From contig NZ_KQ948935.1 of NCBI RefSeq assembly GCF_001514235.1, positions 186,001 through 250,000 of the forward strand: a stretch of DNA of 64,000 nt, written 5' to 3'. The translations under genes and the position numbers were made by a program. Source of the stretch: Streptomyces caeruleatus (GTDB lineage: Bacteria; Actinomycetota; Actinomycetes; Streptomycetales; Streptomycetaceae). The notes beneath the pieces are model-generated. The model saw only the letters and a list, made by a program, of their open reading frames with translations, did no database searches and was not told where the DNA came from. This document shows, piece by piece, positions 45,401 to 54,761 of the stretch (the first letter of the stretch is position 1; each line of letters opens with the position of its first letter).

Positions 45401-47078
45401 CCGCGCGGCACTGCCCGAGCCCGCCCGGGAGCCGGCCGCTACGGGCAGAGCGCCCGGCACACCTGAGGAGCGCGCTCTGCGGTCGCTGTTCGCGGAGGTC
45501 CTCGGCGTGGCCGAGGTAGGGGTGGACGACGGCTTCTTCGACCTCGGCGGCGACAGCATCACCTCGATCCACCTGGTGAGCCGCGCGCTCGCCGCGGGAC
45601 TGAACCTGAGCCCGCGCGATGTGTTCGAGCAGCGGACCGTGGCCGCGCTCGCCACGCTGGCGGCCGGCCGGCCGGCTCCCGAGGGCCCTTCCGCGGCGGA
45701 GGAACCGGCGATCGGTGAGCTGCCGCTCACCCCGGCCCTGCACCGGCTGCGCGAACGCGGCGGCCCGATCGGCGCGTTCAGCCAGTCCGTCCTGCTCGTC
45801 ACACCCGCCGACGCCGAAGAGAAGCGCCTCGCGGCCGCACTCCAGGCCCTCGTGGACCGCCACGACGTCCTGCGGATGCGGCTGAGCACCGACGGCTGGA
45901 CGGCCGAGATCCCGCCACCGGGAAGCGTCGACGCGGGGGCGCTGCTGGAGCGGGTGGACCTGTCCGACGCGGCGCCCCGGCCTCAGCTCGACCCGGAGCG
46001 AGGCAGGTTGCTGCACGCCGTGTGGTTCGACGGCGGGACCGGCCGTCCCGGACGCCTCCTGCTGACGGTCCATCATCTCGCCGTGGACGGCGTCTCGTGG
46101 AACATCCTGTGCACCGACCTGGCCGCCGCCTGGCGCGAGGAGGAGCTGTCCGCGCCGGGCACCTCCTTCCGGCACTGGGCCCTGCTGCTGGAGCGGGCGG
46201 CGCGGGAGCGGTCGGCCGAACTCGACGTGTGGCAGCGGAGGTTGGAGCAGCCTGCCCCGCTCCTCGGCACCCGACGCCCCGACCCTGAGCGGGACCTGGT
46301 CGGCGCCATGCGCCACCTCACCCGGGAACTCCCGGCCGAGGTCACCGACGGACTGCTCAGCACCGTCCCGGCCGCCTTCCACGCGAGCGCCGAGGACGTA
46401 CTGCTCGCTGCCCTGGCCACCGCCTTCGCACGGCGACTGGGGCACCGGGCGATGTTGATCGACATCGAGCGGCACGGCCGGGAGGAGATCGCCGACGGAG
46501 TCGACCTGTCGCGCACGGTCGGCTGGTTCACCAGCGTCGTGCCCGCCCGGCTCGACCTCACCGGTGTCGACCTCGGCGACCGGACGGACCTCCTCAAGAG
46601 CGTCAAGGAGCAGCTGAGGTCCGTGCCCGACCACGGCGTCGGCCACGGCCTGCTCCGGTACCTCAACCCCGAGACCGGTCCGGCCCTCGCCGCCCTCCCG
46701 GTCCCGGAGGTCGGTTTCAACTACCTGGGCCGCAGCGCCCGTCCGGCGGACACCGACTTCTCGCCGGCACCGGAGCCGCTGCGGAACCTGGGCGCGGCCC
46801 ACGACCCCGCCACGCCCGTCGCGCACGGCCTGGAGGTCACCGCGGTGACCACGGCCGACGGCCGGCTCGACACCACCTGGTCCTGGGCGCCCGGCATCTG
46901 GTCCGAGGACGACGTCCGCGCCCTGGCCGACCTGTGGTGCGAGGAGCTGACCGCCCAGGCCGCCGGGACACCGGCGGGCGGACACACGCCGTCCGACCTG
47001 CCCCTGGTGTCCCTGTCCCAAGCAGAGATCGACGAACTCGAAGCCGAGTTCGGAACGAGTGGAGGTAACACACGGTGA
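39489..47078 (+). CDS. Non-ribosomal peptide synthetase, modules 1-2 (C-A-T-C-A-T-E)
   Basis: A 2529-residue NRPS. C1 (residues ~5-440, HHIAVDG at 135-141) resembles EntF-type condensation domains that accept a non-amino-acid starter, so the chain is probably N-capped. A1 (~460-930) has pocket residues D-A-Y-F-W-G-V-T-F by my alignment: non-polar, substrate not assigned. T1 has its phosphopantetheine Ser at 988 (LGGHS). C2 (~1048-1490, HHIAADG) is LCL-like. A2 (~1498-1980) reads D-A-T-K-M-G-H-V-G, close to aspartate codes (DLTKVGH-type) with the acid-binding Lys. T2 (Ser2023, LGGDSI) precedes an epimerase (~2078-2500; HHLAVDGVSW, DLSRTVGWFTS). The acidic tail is probably a docking segment. 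The start overlaps the PLP gene by four bases, and the stop overlaps the next NRPS (GTGA). Confidence 0.97.
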   Translation: MTDALDLSAAQRSMWFGERLDPAGPAYNVGEYTEIHGPVDPGALHEAIRQVVAATETLRVRFEADDDTVRQIVEADPDWDLPLVDLTAEPDARAAAEAWMAADFATPFDLDRAPLFRYALLKLADAHWIWYQRYHHIAVDGYSCSLIARRVADAYTALDAGTPHTPPAAPLAPLVAEDAAYRAGDRQPADREHWTRALADRPDPVGLSSRPPQVADRFLRRVGHLPEDAGDLVHAAAERAGTRWSRVLLAATAAYLHRLTGARDIVLGLAVTARASDTELATPGMASNVLPLRLSVRPDTSAHTLVRQAAAATRELLAHQRYRAEDLRRDTGWPSAGRRFFGPVVNIMAFGPELRFADCPTTRHNLSTGPVEDLAVNVYDRADGDGIRIDLDASSAHYTDSELTAHHRRFTRFVEEFAAAAVGPGTPVGRVGTTLPEERTQLHGRTARDDESTVPAAFAARVAADPHAAALAHGDRVLTYAELDVRANRLAHRLLRLGLRPEDRVAVLMRRSDNLVIALLAVLKAGGAYAGLDPRAPQRRLRQILAGTGARILLTDGPADAYDDMRLVTADDPTLAGEPDTDPDAPVHPGQLAYVSFTSGSTGAPKGVAVTHRDVIALAADSVFDGGAHERVLVHSPTAFDASTYEMWVPLLNGGTAVVAGPDEDVDAATVHRLTRRHDLTALFMTTALFRLAAEEDPACFAGLRQLWTGGEAVPADAVRRVRAACPGLTVHNVYGPTETTTFATCRPCPDGTPVPDPLPIGRPFDGMRAHVLDGALRPTPPGTVGELYLAGPGVVRGYLGRPATTAERFVADPYGPPGARMYRTGDRVRLTPDGELEFHGRADGQVKLRGFRVEPGEIEAVLTTHPDVAQAIAVVREDRPGDRRLVVYAVPSDGAVADPDALREHLAARLPDSMVPSVVVPLDRLPLTANGKLDRRALPAPAEVASVRSEGAGRTPREEVLCALIADALGLSDVGPQDNFFDLGGHSLLALRLVGRIRTALGAELTLRDVFGSPTAAGLARLVDTGTEAPPRPRPTRRADSGAAPLSSAQRRLWFLHRLEGPSAAYNIPYAIRLIGGPLDSDALRTALADLAQRHSILRTVYPDAEGLPRQRTRESVRPELRVEQVAEAELDDRLTELAARGFDLAEDIPFRAHLLVLGPEDHVLLLLLHHIAADGWSLDPLARDLATAYRARQAATAPDWAPPPLQYADYGAWQQEHLGQDEERQLTYWRSALAGLPDELPLPADRPRPARATHRGGDIPVRLDTDLHRRLRRLATESGTTVFMVVQAGLAALLTRLGAGTDIPLGTPVAGRADESLDDLVGCFLNNLVLRTDTSGDPTFRDLLVRVRETDLAAYAHQDLPFEHLVEALNPPRSLARHPLFQVMLAFRPTSGPRPDLPGLSARPLHVETGATKIDLTFNLGEQRAADGSPDGIEGVLQYSADLFDRDTAEALAARLERLLRAAVNDPDRVIGALDILADGERHRLLAEFNDTAHDVPDTTFPRMVEERVAEHPDAVAVSDALSCLTYAELDARAGALARALTSNGAGPGRIVGFALPRTVDLAVAVLAVLKAGAAYLPLDPDHPAERTAFLLADAAPVCVIATEPLAADCPVVHPGAEGHPDVPLAAARPADPAYLIYTSGTTGRPKGVVVEHRNLTTYVARCAEAYPSLRGASLLHATMSFDATVTTLHGALAAGGRVHIAAFHEAGAAPLPDGYTFLKATPSHLPLLPALPHDLSPAEEFMLGGEALVGEALRAWREHHPDVRLINHYGPTELTVGCTDHRIDPGDDLPTGPVPVGRPMWNTRAYVVDTRLNPVPVGVEGELYVAGDHVARGYWKRPGLTGERFVADPFGAPGERMYRTGDLAVWRADGTLELRGRADGQLKIRGLRIEPGEVEGVLTAHPAVVQAAVVVREDQAGVRRLVGYVVGAAEADLPAVSAHCARQLPSHMVPEALVTLDALPMTGNGKLDRAALPEPAREPAATGRAPGTPEERALRSLFAEVLGVAEVGVDDGFFDLGGDSITSIHLVSRALAAGLNLSPRDVFEQRTVAALATLAAGRPAPEGPSAAEEPAIGELPLTPALHRLRERGGPIGAFSQSVLLVTPADAEEKRLAAALQALVDRHDVLRMRLSTDGWTAEIPPPGSVDAGALLERVDLSDAAPRPQLDPERGRLLHAVWFDGGTGRPGRLLLTVHHLAVDGVSWNILCTDLAAAWREEELSAPGTSFRHWALLLERAARERSAELDVWQRRLEQPAPLLGTRRPDPERDLVGAMRHLTRELPAEVTDGLLSTVPAAFHASAEDVLLAALATAFARRLGHRAMLIDIERHGREEIADGVDLSRTVGWFTSVVPARLDLTGVDLGDRTDLLKSVKEQLRSVPDHGVGHGLLRYLNPETGPALAALPVPEVGFNYLGRSARPADTDFSPAPEPLRNLGAAHDPATPVAHGLEVTAVTTADGRLDTTWSWAPGIWSEDDVRALADLWCEELTAQAAGTPAGGHTPSDLPLVSLSQAEIDELEAEFGTSGGNTR

Positions 47079-50000
47079 CACGGTCCGGAATCGCCGACAT
47101 CCTGCCCCTGTCGCCGTTGCAGGAAGGGCTGCTCTTCCATGCCCTCTACGACGACGAGCAGTCGCCCGACGTCTACGCCACCCAGCAGGTGCTGGAGCTG
47201 ACCGGCGCCGTCGACGCCGCCGCCGTACGCGCCGCCGGTCAGGCCCTGCTCGACCGCCACCCCAATCTGCGCGCCTGCTTCCGCCGACGCGACGCCGGAC
47301 AGCCCGTGCAGATCGTGCCGGCGGACGTCGAACTTCCCTGGGCGCAGGCCGACCTGTCCGACCTCGGCGACGCCGAGCGGGACAAGGAGTGGGAGCGACT
47401 GCTCGACGAGGAGCGCACCCGTCGCTTCGACCTCGCGAAGCCCCCGCTGATCAGGTACCTGCTCGTCCGCCGGTCGGCCGACCGCCACCTGCTGGTGATC
47501 ACCAACCACCACATCCTGCTCGACGGCTGGTCGAAGCAGTTGCTGGTCCGGGAGTTCGCCGCCCTGTACGCGGGCGAGCACCCGACCGCCCTGCCGCACG
47601 CGCCGGCGTACCGGGACTACCTCGCCTGGCTGAACCGGCAGGACCGCCCCGCCGCTCGGACGGCCTGGCAGGACGCCCTGACCGGCGTGAGCGAGCCCAC
47701 CCTGCTAGTGCCCCGGCAGGCAACGTTTGCCGGGGCACTGGCGTCCGCGGCGGCCGGCGGCAGCAAGGCCGTCATCCCGGACGAACTCGTCGTCGAGCTG
47801 CCCGAAGAGGCATCCAGGGCGGCCCAGGCCACGGCCCGCTCACTCGGCATCACCCTCAACACCTTCGTCCAGGCCGCCTGGGGGGTGCTGCTCGGTCGGC
47901 TGACCGGCCGCACCGACGTCGTGTTCGGCCAGACCGTCACGGTCCGCCCACCGGACCTGCCGAACGTCGCCTCGCTGGTCGGTTTCTGCATCAACACCGT
48001 GCCCACGCGGGTGCGTTGGGACGACCGCGGCACCGTCGCCGACCTGCTCACCGGCCTCCAGGAGCGGCAGACCCTCCTGCTGCCGCACCAGCACCTGGGC
48101 CTGGCCGACATCCAGCGGGCGGCCGCCGTCCCCGAACTGTTCGACACCCTGCTCGCCTTCGAGAGCTACCCGGGCTCCAACGCCGCCGCGTCGCAGGTGA
48201 CCCAGCTCACCGGCCGCGACGCCACCCACTACCCCCTCACCCTTTCCGTCCTGCCCGCCCAGCGCCTGGCACTGCGCCTGAGCTACCGGCCGGACCTGTA
48301 CGACGAGACCGGCGCCCGTACGCTGCTGGACCGCTTGGCGGTCGTGCTGGAGGCCCTGGCCTCGGACCCGTCCCGTCGGGTGAGCGCGGTCGACGTGCTG
48401 TTGCCGGCGGAGCGGGAGCGGTTGCTGTCGCTGTCGCGGGGCGAGGTGTCGCAAGCGGCGGCCTCGACCCTGCACGGGCTGGTGGAGACGCAGGCGGCGC
48501 GTACTCCGCAGGCGTGTGCGGTGGCCTGTGCGGGCGTGGAGGTGTCGTACGGCGAACTGGTGCTGCGTGCCGAGAACTTGGCGCGGGCTCTGGTCGAGCG
48601 CGGTGCCGGGCCGGAGCGGGTCGTCGCGGTGGCCGTGCCTCGGTCGGTGGACACGGTGGTGGCGCTGTTGGCCGTACTCAAGGCCGGGGCGGCGTATCTG
48701 CCGGTGGATCCGGCGTACCCGGCGGAGCGGATCGCCTTCCTGCTGGCCGACGCGAAGCCCGTGTGCGTGATCACCCGGGTCGGCGTGGAGCTGCCCGAGG
48801 CCGGGGTGCCGGTGGTGGACGTGGACGTGGCGGGCGGCCGGGCGGAGCTCCCCGCTGCGTGCGACCCGCAGGGCGCCGCCTATGTGATCTACACATCCGG
48901 GTCGACGGGCCGCCCGAAGGGCGTCGTCGTCGGGCACGCGAGTGCGGTGAACCTGGTGCGCTGGGCGGTGGCGGAGTTCGGCGCCGAGGCCCTCGCGCGG
49001 ACGGTGTGCTCGACGTCGTTCACCTTCGACGTGTCGGTGTTCGAGCTGTTCGCGCCGCTGGCCTGCGGAGGCCGGGTCGAACTGGTACGGGACGCGCTGG
49101 CGTTGGCCGAGCGGCCACAGGCCGGTCTCGTGAGCGGGGTCCCCTCGGCGCTGGCGACGGTCGTGTCGGCCGGGCGCCTGCCGGAAGGCGTGGGCACGGT
49201 CGTGCTGGCCGGCGAGGCCCTGCCGGCCTCGCTGGTGCGGGAGGTGTTCGAGGCGGCGCCCGAGGCGCGCCTGATGAACGCGTACGGGCCGACGGAGGCC
49301 ACCGTGTACGCGGCGACCTGGTCGACCCGCGAGGCGGTCACGGGCGTCCCGCCGATCGGACGGCCGGTCGCCAACACGCGTACGTATGTGCTCGACGCGG
49401 GCCTGCGACTCCTGCCCCCGGGCGTGGCGGGCGAGCTGTACCTCGCCGGGGACGGTCTGGCGCGCGGCTACCTCGACCGTCCCGGGCTGACCGCCGGACG
49501 ATTCGTGGCCGACGTCCACGGCGCCCCGGGCGAGCGCATGTACCGCACCGGTGACCTGGTGCGCTGGTCGGCCGACGGCGATCTGGAGTACCTCGGCCGG
49601 TCCGACGACCAGGTCAAGGTCCGCGGCTTCCGCATCGAACCCGGCGAGATCGAAGCCGTGCTGACCCGGCACGCGGACGTGACACAGGCCGTGGTCGCGG
49701 TGCGGGACGGGCGCCTGGTGGCCTACGTCGTCCCGAACGGCGCCGCCGACCCGGCCGCCCTGCGCCGCCATGTCGGCGCCACCCTGCCCGAGTACATGGT
49801 GCCCTCGGCCGTCGTCGTCCTGGACGCCCTGCCGCTGACGGCGAACGGCAAGCTCGACCGCACGGCCCTGCCCGCGCCCGAGACCCCGGGCGATACCGGC
49901 AAGCGGGCCCCGCGCACCCCGCGGGAGGAGATCCTGCGCGACCTGTTCGCCGGCGTGCTCGGCCTTCGGCCGCACCAGGTCGGCGTCGACGACGGCTTCT

Positions 50001-53000
50001 TCGACCTCGGCGGCGACTCGCTGCTCGTCATGCGGCTCGTCGACCGGATCCGGACGGCGTTCGGCACCGCCCTGCCCGTCCGCGCCGTCTTCGACGCGCC
50101 GACACCCGCCGAGCTGGCCGTCCGGCTCGATGCCGACGAGGACGTGCGGCGGCCCGAACTCGCCGTGCGCGAGCGGGACTCGGCGCCGATTCCGCTGTCG
50201 TACGCCCAGCAGCGTCTGTGGTTCATGAGCCGCATCGACGGCGGGAACACCGGCTACACCGTGCCGTGGGCCCTGCGTCTGACCGGGCCGGTCGACCATC
50301 CGGCGCTGGAGGCGGCCCTGGCCGACGTCGTGACCCGGCACGAACCGCTGCGCACACTCCACCCGGACTTCCAGGGCACCCCGTACCAGCGCATCCTCGA
50401 CCCGGAGGCGGGACGCCCGAGCCTGTCCGTCGTGGCGACCACCGAGGCCGAACTGCACCCGCTGCTGACCGCCGCCGCCGCCCACCGCTTCGACCTGTCC
50501 ACGGAAACTCCCCTGCGGGCCATCCTGTACACAATCGACGCGGATGTGCACGTTCTGCTGCTGCTCGCCCATCACATCGTCCTCGACGGCTGGTCACTGG
50601 CGCCGCTGATGCGCGACCTGAGCACGGCCTACGCCGCCCGTACGGCCGGGGAGAGCCCGGCCTGGGCACCCCTGCCCGTGCGGTACAGCGACTTCGCGCA
50701 CTGGCAGCGTGACCTGCTCGGTGACGCGGCCACCACCGGCAGTCTGATGAGTCGTCAGATCGCCTTCTGGCGTGACGCGCTGGCCGGGGCGCCGGAGGAA
50801 CTGCCACTCCCGGCCGACCACCCGAGGCCCGCGGCACCCAGCGGCCTCGGTGGCCGTGCCGACCTCCACGTCGACACGCAGTTGCACGCCGCGCTCGCCG
50901 ACCTCGCCACGTCCTGCCGGGTCACCCCCTTCATGGTGCTCCAGGCCGCGCTCGCCGCGCTGCTGACCCGGCTCGGCTCGGGCACCGACGTCCCCATCGG
51001 CACCCCGGTCGCCGGCCGCCCCGACGGCAGGCTGGAGGACCTGGTCGGCTTCTTCGTCAACAGCCTGACCCTGCGCACCGACACCTCCGGCAACCCGACC
51101 TTCCGTGAACTGCTGGGCCGCGTACGCGACTTCGACCTGGCCGCCTACGCCCACCAGGACGTTCCCTTCGATCTCCTCGTGGACGCCGTCAGCCCGGAGC
51201 GCACCCTGTCCCGGCACCCGCTGTTCCAGGTCATGCTGGCCTTCACGGGCCATACGTCCGACGTCGGCCTGTCCCTGCCCGGTCTGGGCGTCGAGCGCGA
51301 GCTCGTCGAGACGGGGGCGGCCCGCTTCGATCTCTCCCTCTACCTGAGCGAGCACCGCCACGGCGACGGCACCCCGGCGGGCATCGACGGGGTCGTCGAG
51401 TACAGCACCGACCTGTTCGAGCCCGCCACCGCCGAGCGGCTCAGCCGGCAGCTCGTCCGCTTCCTGGCCGCTGTCGTCCAGGAGCCCGGCCTGCGGGTCG
51501 AGGACGTGGACCTCCTCGGCGACGAGGAGTACCGGCAGCTCGACGAGTGGAACGCCGCCGCGGCGGACGGGACGGTCCGCCCGATGTCGCTGGCCGAACT
51601 CTTCCGCGAGCAGGCGGGACGTACCCCGCAGGCCCCGGCGCTGGAGTCAGGGGCAGGCGTATCCACCTACTCCCAACTCCTCGCGCGTGCCGAACGGTTG
51701 GCGCGGGTGCTCGCCGGGCGCGGCGTCGGCCCCGGGGACGTCGTGGCCGTGCGGCTGCCGCGCTCGGCCGACCGGATCGTCGCCGTGCTGGCGGTGGCGC
51801 TGGCCGGGGCGGCCTTCCTGCCCGTGGACCCCGCGCTGCCTCGCGAACGCATCGACCTGATGCTGGCCGACGCCCGCCCGGCCCACGTGCTCACGGACGT
51901 GGACCTGGACGGCGAGCCGGGCGAACTGCCCGCCGCGTACCACCCGGGCTCGGCCGCCTACGTGATCTACACCTCTGGCTCGACCGGTGTCCCCAAGGGC
52001 GTGGTCGTCGAGAACCGGGGACTGGCCGCCCTCGCGGCGACCCAGATCGAGCGGTTCGAACTCGGCCCCCAGGCCCGGGTGTTGCAGTTCTCCTCGCCCG
52101 GCTTCGACGCCTCGGTGATGGAACTGCTGATGGCGTTCGCCGCGGGCGCGACCCTCGTCGTGCCGCCGGAGGGACCGCTGGTCGGCGAGATGCTTCACCA
52201 GGTTCTGACGGACGGGCGGATCACCCACGCCCTCATCCCGCCCGCCGCCCTCGCCACGCTCGCGACGCTCGCCACTGCCGAACTGCCCGGTCTGCGCACC
52301 CTGGTGGTGGGCGGCGAGGCCTGCTCCGGCGCGCTCGTGGCCCGTTGGGCGCCGGGCCGCCGTATGGCCAACGCCTACGGTCCGACCGAGTCGACGGTGT
52401 GCGCCACCATCAGCGTGCCCCTGAGCGGCGACCGGGCTCCGGCCATCGGGCGACCGGTCACGGGCACCCGGGCGCACGTCCTGGACGAGCGGTTGCGAGC
52501 GGTTCCGCCCGGTGTGGTGGGCGAGTTGTACGTCGCCGGTGACTCAGTGGCGCGCGGGTACCTGGACCGTCCCGGGCTGAGTGCCGGACGGTTCGTGGCG
52601 GACCCGTTCGGCGGGAGCGGTGAGCGGATGTACCGCACGGGGGACCTCGTCCGCTGGTCGGCGGACGGTGAGCTGGAGTACGCCGGACGGGCGGACGACC
52701 AGGTCAAGATCCGCGGCTTCCGCATCGAGCCGGGCGAGATCGAAGCCGTGCTGTCCCGGCACCCCGCGGTCGACCAGGCGGCCGTCGTCGTCCGCGAGGA
52801 CGAGCCGGGTGAGAAGCGGCTCGTCGGCTACGTCGTCGGCCGGGCCGCCGAGCCGGAGGAACTGCGCCGCCACGCGGCCGCGTCGCTGCCGGACTACATG
52901 GTCCCGTCGGCCGTGGTCGTCCTGGACCGCATCCCGCTGACTCCGAACGGCAAGGTGGACCGCAAGGCGCTGCCCACACCCGACGCCGGCTCCGCGCCGA

Positions 53001-54739
53001 CGGCGACCGGGCGAGCGCCCGAGACCCCCGCCGAGAAGGTACTCGCGGGTCTGTACAAGGAGTTGCTGAAGCTTCCGGACGTCGGTCTCGACCAGGGCTT
53101 CTTCGACCTCGGCGGGGACAGCATCACCTCGATCCGGCTGGTCAGCCGGGCTCGCGAGGCAGGTGTGGTGATCGGTCCGCGCGATGTGTTCGAACACCCG
53201 ACGGTGGCCGCTCTGGCGGCTGCCGCCCGGGGGCCGGTCGGCGCGGCGGGGGCGCGGGGTGCGGGTGACGCCGCCCCTGACGACGGTGTCGGTTCGATAC
53301 CGCTCACTCCGGTGATGCGGTGGTTGCTGGAGCGCGGTGGCCCGATCGGGAGGCTCAGCCAGTCCGTCCTGGTCACCGTCCCGGCCGGCGCCGAACTGCC
53401 GCGCGTGGCCGAGGCGTTGCAGGCTCTCCTCGATCACCACGCCATGCTGCGTTCCCGGCTCACCTCCGACCGGCGGCTCGACGTCAGCCCGGTCGGTCGA
53501 GTCCGGGCCGGCGACCTGCTCGACCGCCGTGACATCTCCGGCACCGACGACGTCCACGCCGCCGTGGCCGAGGAGTTCGACCGCGCGGTGGCCTCGCTCG
53601 ATCCGACGACCGGCGCGATGGTGCGCGCCGTGTGGTTCGACGCCGGGCCGGATCGAGCCGGGCGCCTGCTGCTGACCGTGCATCACCTTGCCGTGGACGG
53701 GGTGTCCTGGCGGATCCTCGTCCCCGACCTGCGGGCCGCGTGGGAAGCGGTCGCAGCAGGCCGCAAGCCTGAACTGCCGCCCGTCGGCACGTCGTTCCGC
53801 CGGTGGTCGGCCCTGCTCGGCGAGGAGGCACGCCGGCCCGCCCGGGTTGCCGAGGCCGCACTGTGGCGCCGTACGGCAGCGGCCCCGCGTACCCCGCTGG
53901 GCGCCCGGCCGCTCGACCCCGACCGGGACACCGCGGCCACCGCGCGCACGCTGCGCCTCACCCTGCCGGCCGACGTGACCGGGCCCCTGCTCACCGCCGT
54001 ACCGGCCGCGTTCCAGGCCGGTGCGCAGGAAGTGCTGCTCAGCGGGCTCGCGCTCGCCGTCGCCGAGCGGCAGGGCGGCGGGCATGTCCTGGTCGACGTG
54101 GAGGGGCACGGGCGTGAGGAGATCGCGGACGGGATCGACCTGTCCCGCACGGTCGGCTGGTTCACCTCGCTCTACCCGGTCCACTTCGACCTGAACGGCG
54201 TGGACGTGCGCGACGCGCTGGCCGTCGGGCCCGCCGCCGACACCGCCGTCCGGCACGTTCGCGACCGGCTGCGGGAACTGCCCGACCACGGCATCGGACA
54301 CGGTCTGCTGCGGTACCTCAACCCGGACACGGCGACCGCGCTGGCCAAGCCGTCCGTCCCGCTGATCGGCTTCAACTACCTGGGCCGGTTCGCGGCCCCG
54401 AGCGGCGCGGACGACACGACGCCGTGGGCCTTCGCCCCCGAGTCCTCCGCCCTCGGCAACGGCACCGACCAGGAGCTGCCCGCCGCGCACGCCCTCGACC
54501 TCAACGCCGTCGTCCACGACTCCGACGACGGCCCCCGCCTGGTGGCCGACTGGACGTGGCCCGAAGGTGTCCTGAAGGAGCCGGACGTCCGTGCCCTGGC
54601 CGAGTCCTGGTTCGCGGCCCTGACCGCACTCACCGCTCGTGCGGCGCGGTCCGCCGAGGCGGAGTACGCGGACCTGTCGCTGGGTTCGCTGAGCCAGGAC
54701 GAGCTCGACGAACTCGAAGCGGACCTCGATCTCGACTAG
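47075..54739 (+). CDS. Non-ribosomal peptide synthetase, modules 3-4 (C-A-T-C-A-T-E)
   Basis: A 2554-residue NRPS starting with GTG inside the previous gene's stop. The N-terminal C domain (LSPLQEGLLFHALY, HHILLDG from residue 145) is the D-accepting type, matching the upstream epimerase. A3 (~480-950) has pocket D-V-F-S-V-A-A-V-Y; T3 Ser982 (LGGDSL). C4 (~1030-1475, HHIVLDG) is LCL-like. A4 (~1490-1990) reads D-A-M-L-V-G-A-V-C. T4 Ser2016 (LGGDSI) is followed by an epimerase (~2072-2510; HHLAVDGVSW, FNYLGR). Neither substrate is assigned. A3 is nearly identical at DNA level to A6 of the next gene over a long stretch. The C-terminus ends in an acidic ELEADLDLD docking-like tail. Modules add residue 3 (L) and residue 4 (D). 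Confidence 0.97.
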   Translation: MTRSGIADILPLSPLQEGLLFHALYDDEQSPDVYATQQVLELTGAVDAAAVRAAGQALLDRHPNLRACFRRRDAGQPVQIVPADVELPWAQADLSDLGDAERDKEWERLLDEERTRRFDLAKPPLIRYLLVRRSADRHLLVITNHHILLDGWSKQLLVREFAALYAGEHPTALPHAPAYRDYLAWLNRQDRPAARTAWQDALTGVSEPTLLVPRQATFAGALASAAAGGSKAVIPDELVVELPEEASRAAQATARSLGITLNTFVQAAWGVLLGRLTGRTDVVFGQTVTVRPPDLPNVASLVGFCINTVPTRVRWDDRGTVADLLTGLQERQTLLLPHQHLGLADIQRAAAVPELFDTLLAFESYPGSNAAASQVTQLTGRDATHYPLTLSVLPAQRLALRLSYRPDLYDETGARTLLDRLAVVLEALASDPSRRVSAVDVLLPAERERLLSLSRGEVSQAAASTLHGLVETQAARTPQACAVACAGVEVSYGELVLRAENLARALVERGAGPERVVAVAVPRSVDTVVALLAVLKAGAAYLPVDPAYPAERIAFLLADAKPVCVITRVGVELPEAGVPVVDVDVAGGRAELPAACDPQGAAYVIYTSGSTGRPKGVVVGHASAVNLVRWAVAEFGAEALARTVCSTSFTFDVSVFELFAPLACGGRVELVRDALALAERPQAGLVSGVPSALATVVSAGRLPEGVGTVVLAGEALPASLVREVFEAAPEARLMNAYGPTEATVYAATWSTREAVTGVPPIGRPVANTRTYVLDAGLRLLPPGVAGELYLAGDGLARGYLDRPGLTAGRFVADVHGAPGERMYRTGDLVRWSADGDLEYLGRSDDQVKVRGFRIEPGEIEAVLTRHADVTQAVVAVRDGRLVAYVVPNGAADPAALRRHVGATLPEYMVPSAVVVLDALPLTANGKLDRTALPAPETPGDTGKRAPRTPREEILRDLFAGVLGLRPHQVGVDDGFFDLGGDSLLVMRLVDRIRTAFGTALPVRAVFDAPTPAELAVRLDADEDVRRPELAVRERDSAPIPLSYAQQRLWFMSRIDGGNTGYTVPWALRLTGPVDHPALEAALADVVTRHEPLRTLHPDFQGTPYQRILDPEAGRPSLSVVATTEAELHPLLTAAAAHRFDLSTETPLRAILYTIDADVHVLLLLAHHIVLDGWSLAPLMRDLSTAYAARTAGESPAWAPLPVRYSDFAHWQRDLLGDAATTGSLMSRQIAFWRDALAGAPEELPLPADHPRPAAPSGLGGRADLHVDTQLHAALADLATSCRVTPFMVLQAALAALLTRLGSGTDVPIGTPVAGRPDGRLEDLVGFFVNSLTLRTDTSGNPTFRELLGRVRDFDLAAYAHQDVPFDLLVDAVSPERTLSRHPLFQVMLAFTGHTSDVGLSLPGLGVERELVETGAARFDLSLYLSEHRHGDGTPAGIDGVVEYSTDLFEPATAERLSRQLVRFLAAVVQEPGLRVEDVDLLGDEEYRQLDEWNAAAADGTVRPMSLAELFREQAGRTPQAPALESGAGVSTYSQLLARAERLARVLAGRGVGPGDVVAVRLPRSADRIVAVLAVALAGAAFLPVDPALPRERIDLMLADARPAHVLTDVDLDGEPGELPAAYHPGSAAYVIYTSGSTGVPKGVVVENRGLAALAATQIERFELGPQARVLQFSSPGFDASVMELLMAFAAGATLVVPPEGPLVGEMLHQVLTDGRITHALIPPAALATLATLATAELPGLRTLVVGGEACSGALVARWAPGRRMANAYGPTESTVCATISVPLSGDRAPAIGRPVTGTRAHVLDERLRAVPPGVVGELYVAGDSVARGYLDRPGLSAGRFVADPFGGSGERMYRTGDLVRWSADGELEYAGRADDQVKIRGFRIEPGEIEAVLSRHPAVDQAAVVVREDEPGEKRLVGYVVGRAAEPEELRRHAAASLPDYMVPSAVVVLDRIPLTPNGKVDRKALPTPDAGSAPTATGRAPETPAEKVLAGLYKELLKLPDVGLDQGFFDLGGDSITSIRLVSRAREAGVVIGPRDVFEHPTVAALAAAARGPVGAAGARGAGDAAPDDGVGSIPLTPVMRWLLERGGPIGRLSQSVLVTVPAGAELPRVAEALQALLDHHAMLRSRLTSDRRLDVSPVGRVRAGDLLDRRDISGTDDVHAAVAEEFDRAVASLDPTTGAMVRAVWFDAGPDRAGRLLLTVHHLAVDGVSWRILVPDLRAAWEAVAAGRKPELPPVGTSFRRWSALLGEEARRPARVAEAALWRRTAAAPRTPLGARPLDPDRDTAATARTLRLTLPADVTGPLLTAVPAAFQAGAQEVLLSGLALAVAERQGGGHVLVDVEGHGREEIADGIDLSRTVGWFTSLYPVHFDLNGVDVRDALAVGPAADTAVRHVRDRLRELPDHGIGHGLLRYLNPDTATALAKPSVPLIGFNYLGRFAAPSGADDTTPWAFAPESSALGNGTDQELPAAHALDLNAVVHDSDDGPRLVADWTWPEGVLKEPDVRALAESWFAALTALTARAARSAEAEYADLSLGSLSQDELDELEADLDLD

Positions 54740-54761
54740 CGGCGGCCGGCAGGCCCGGCAG

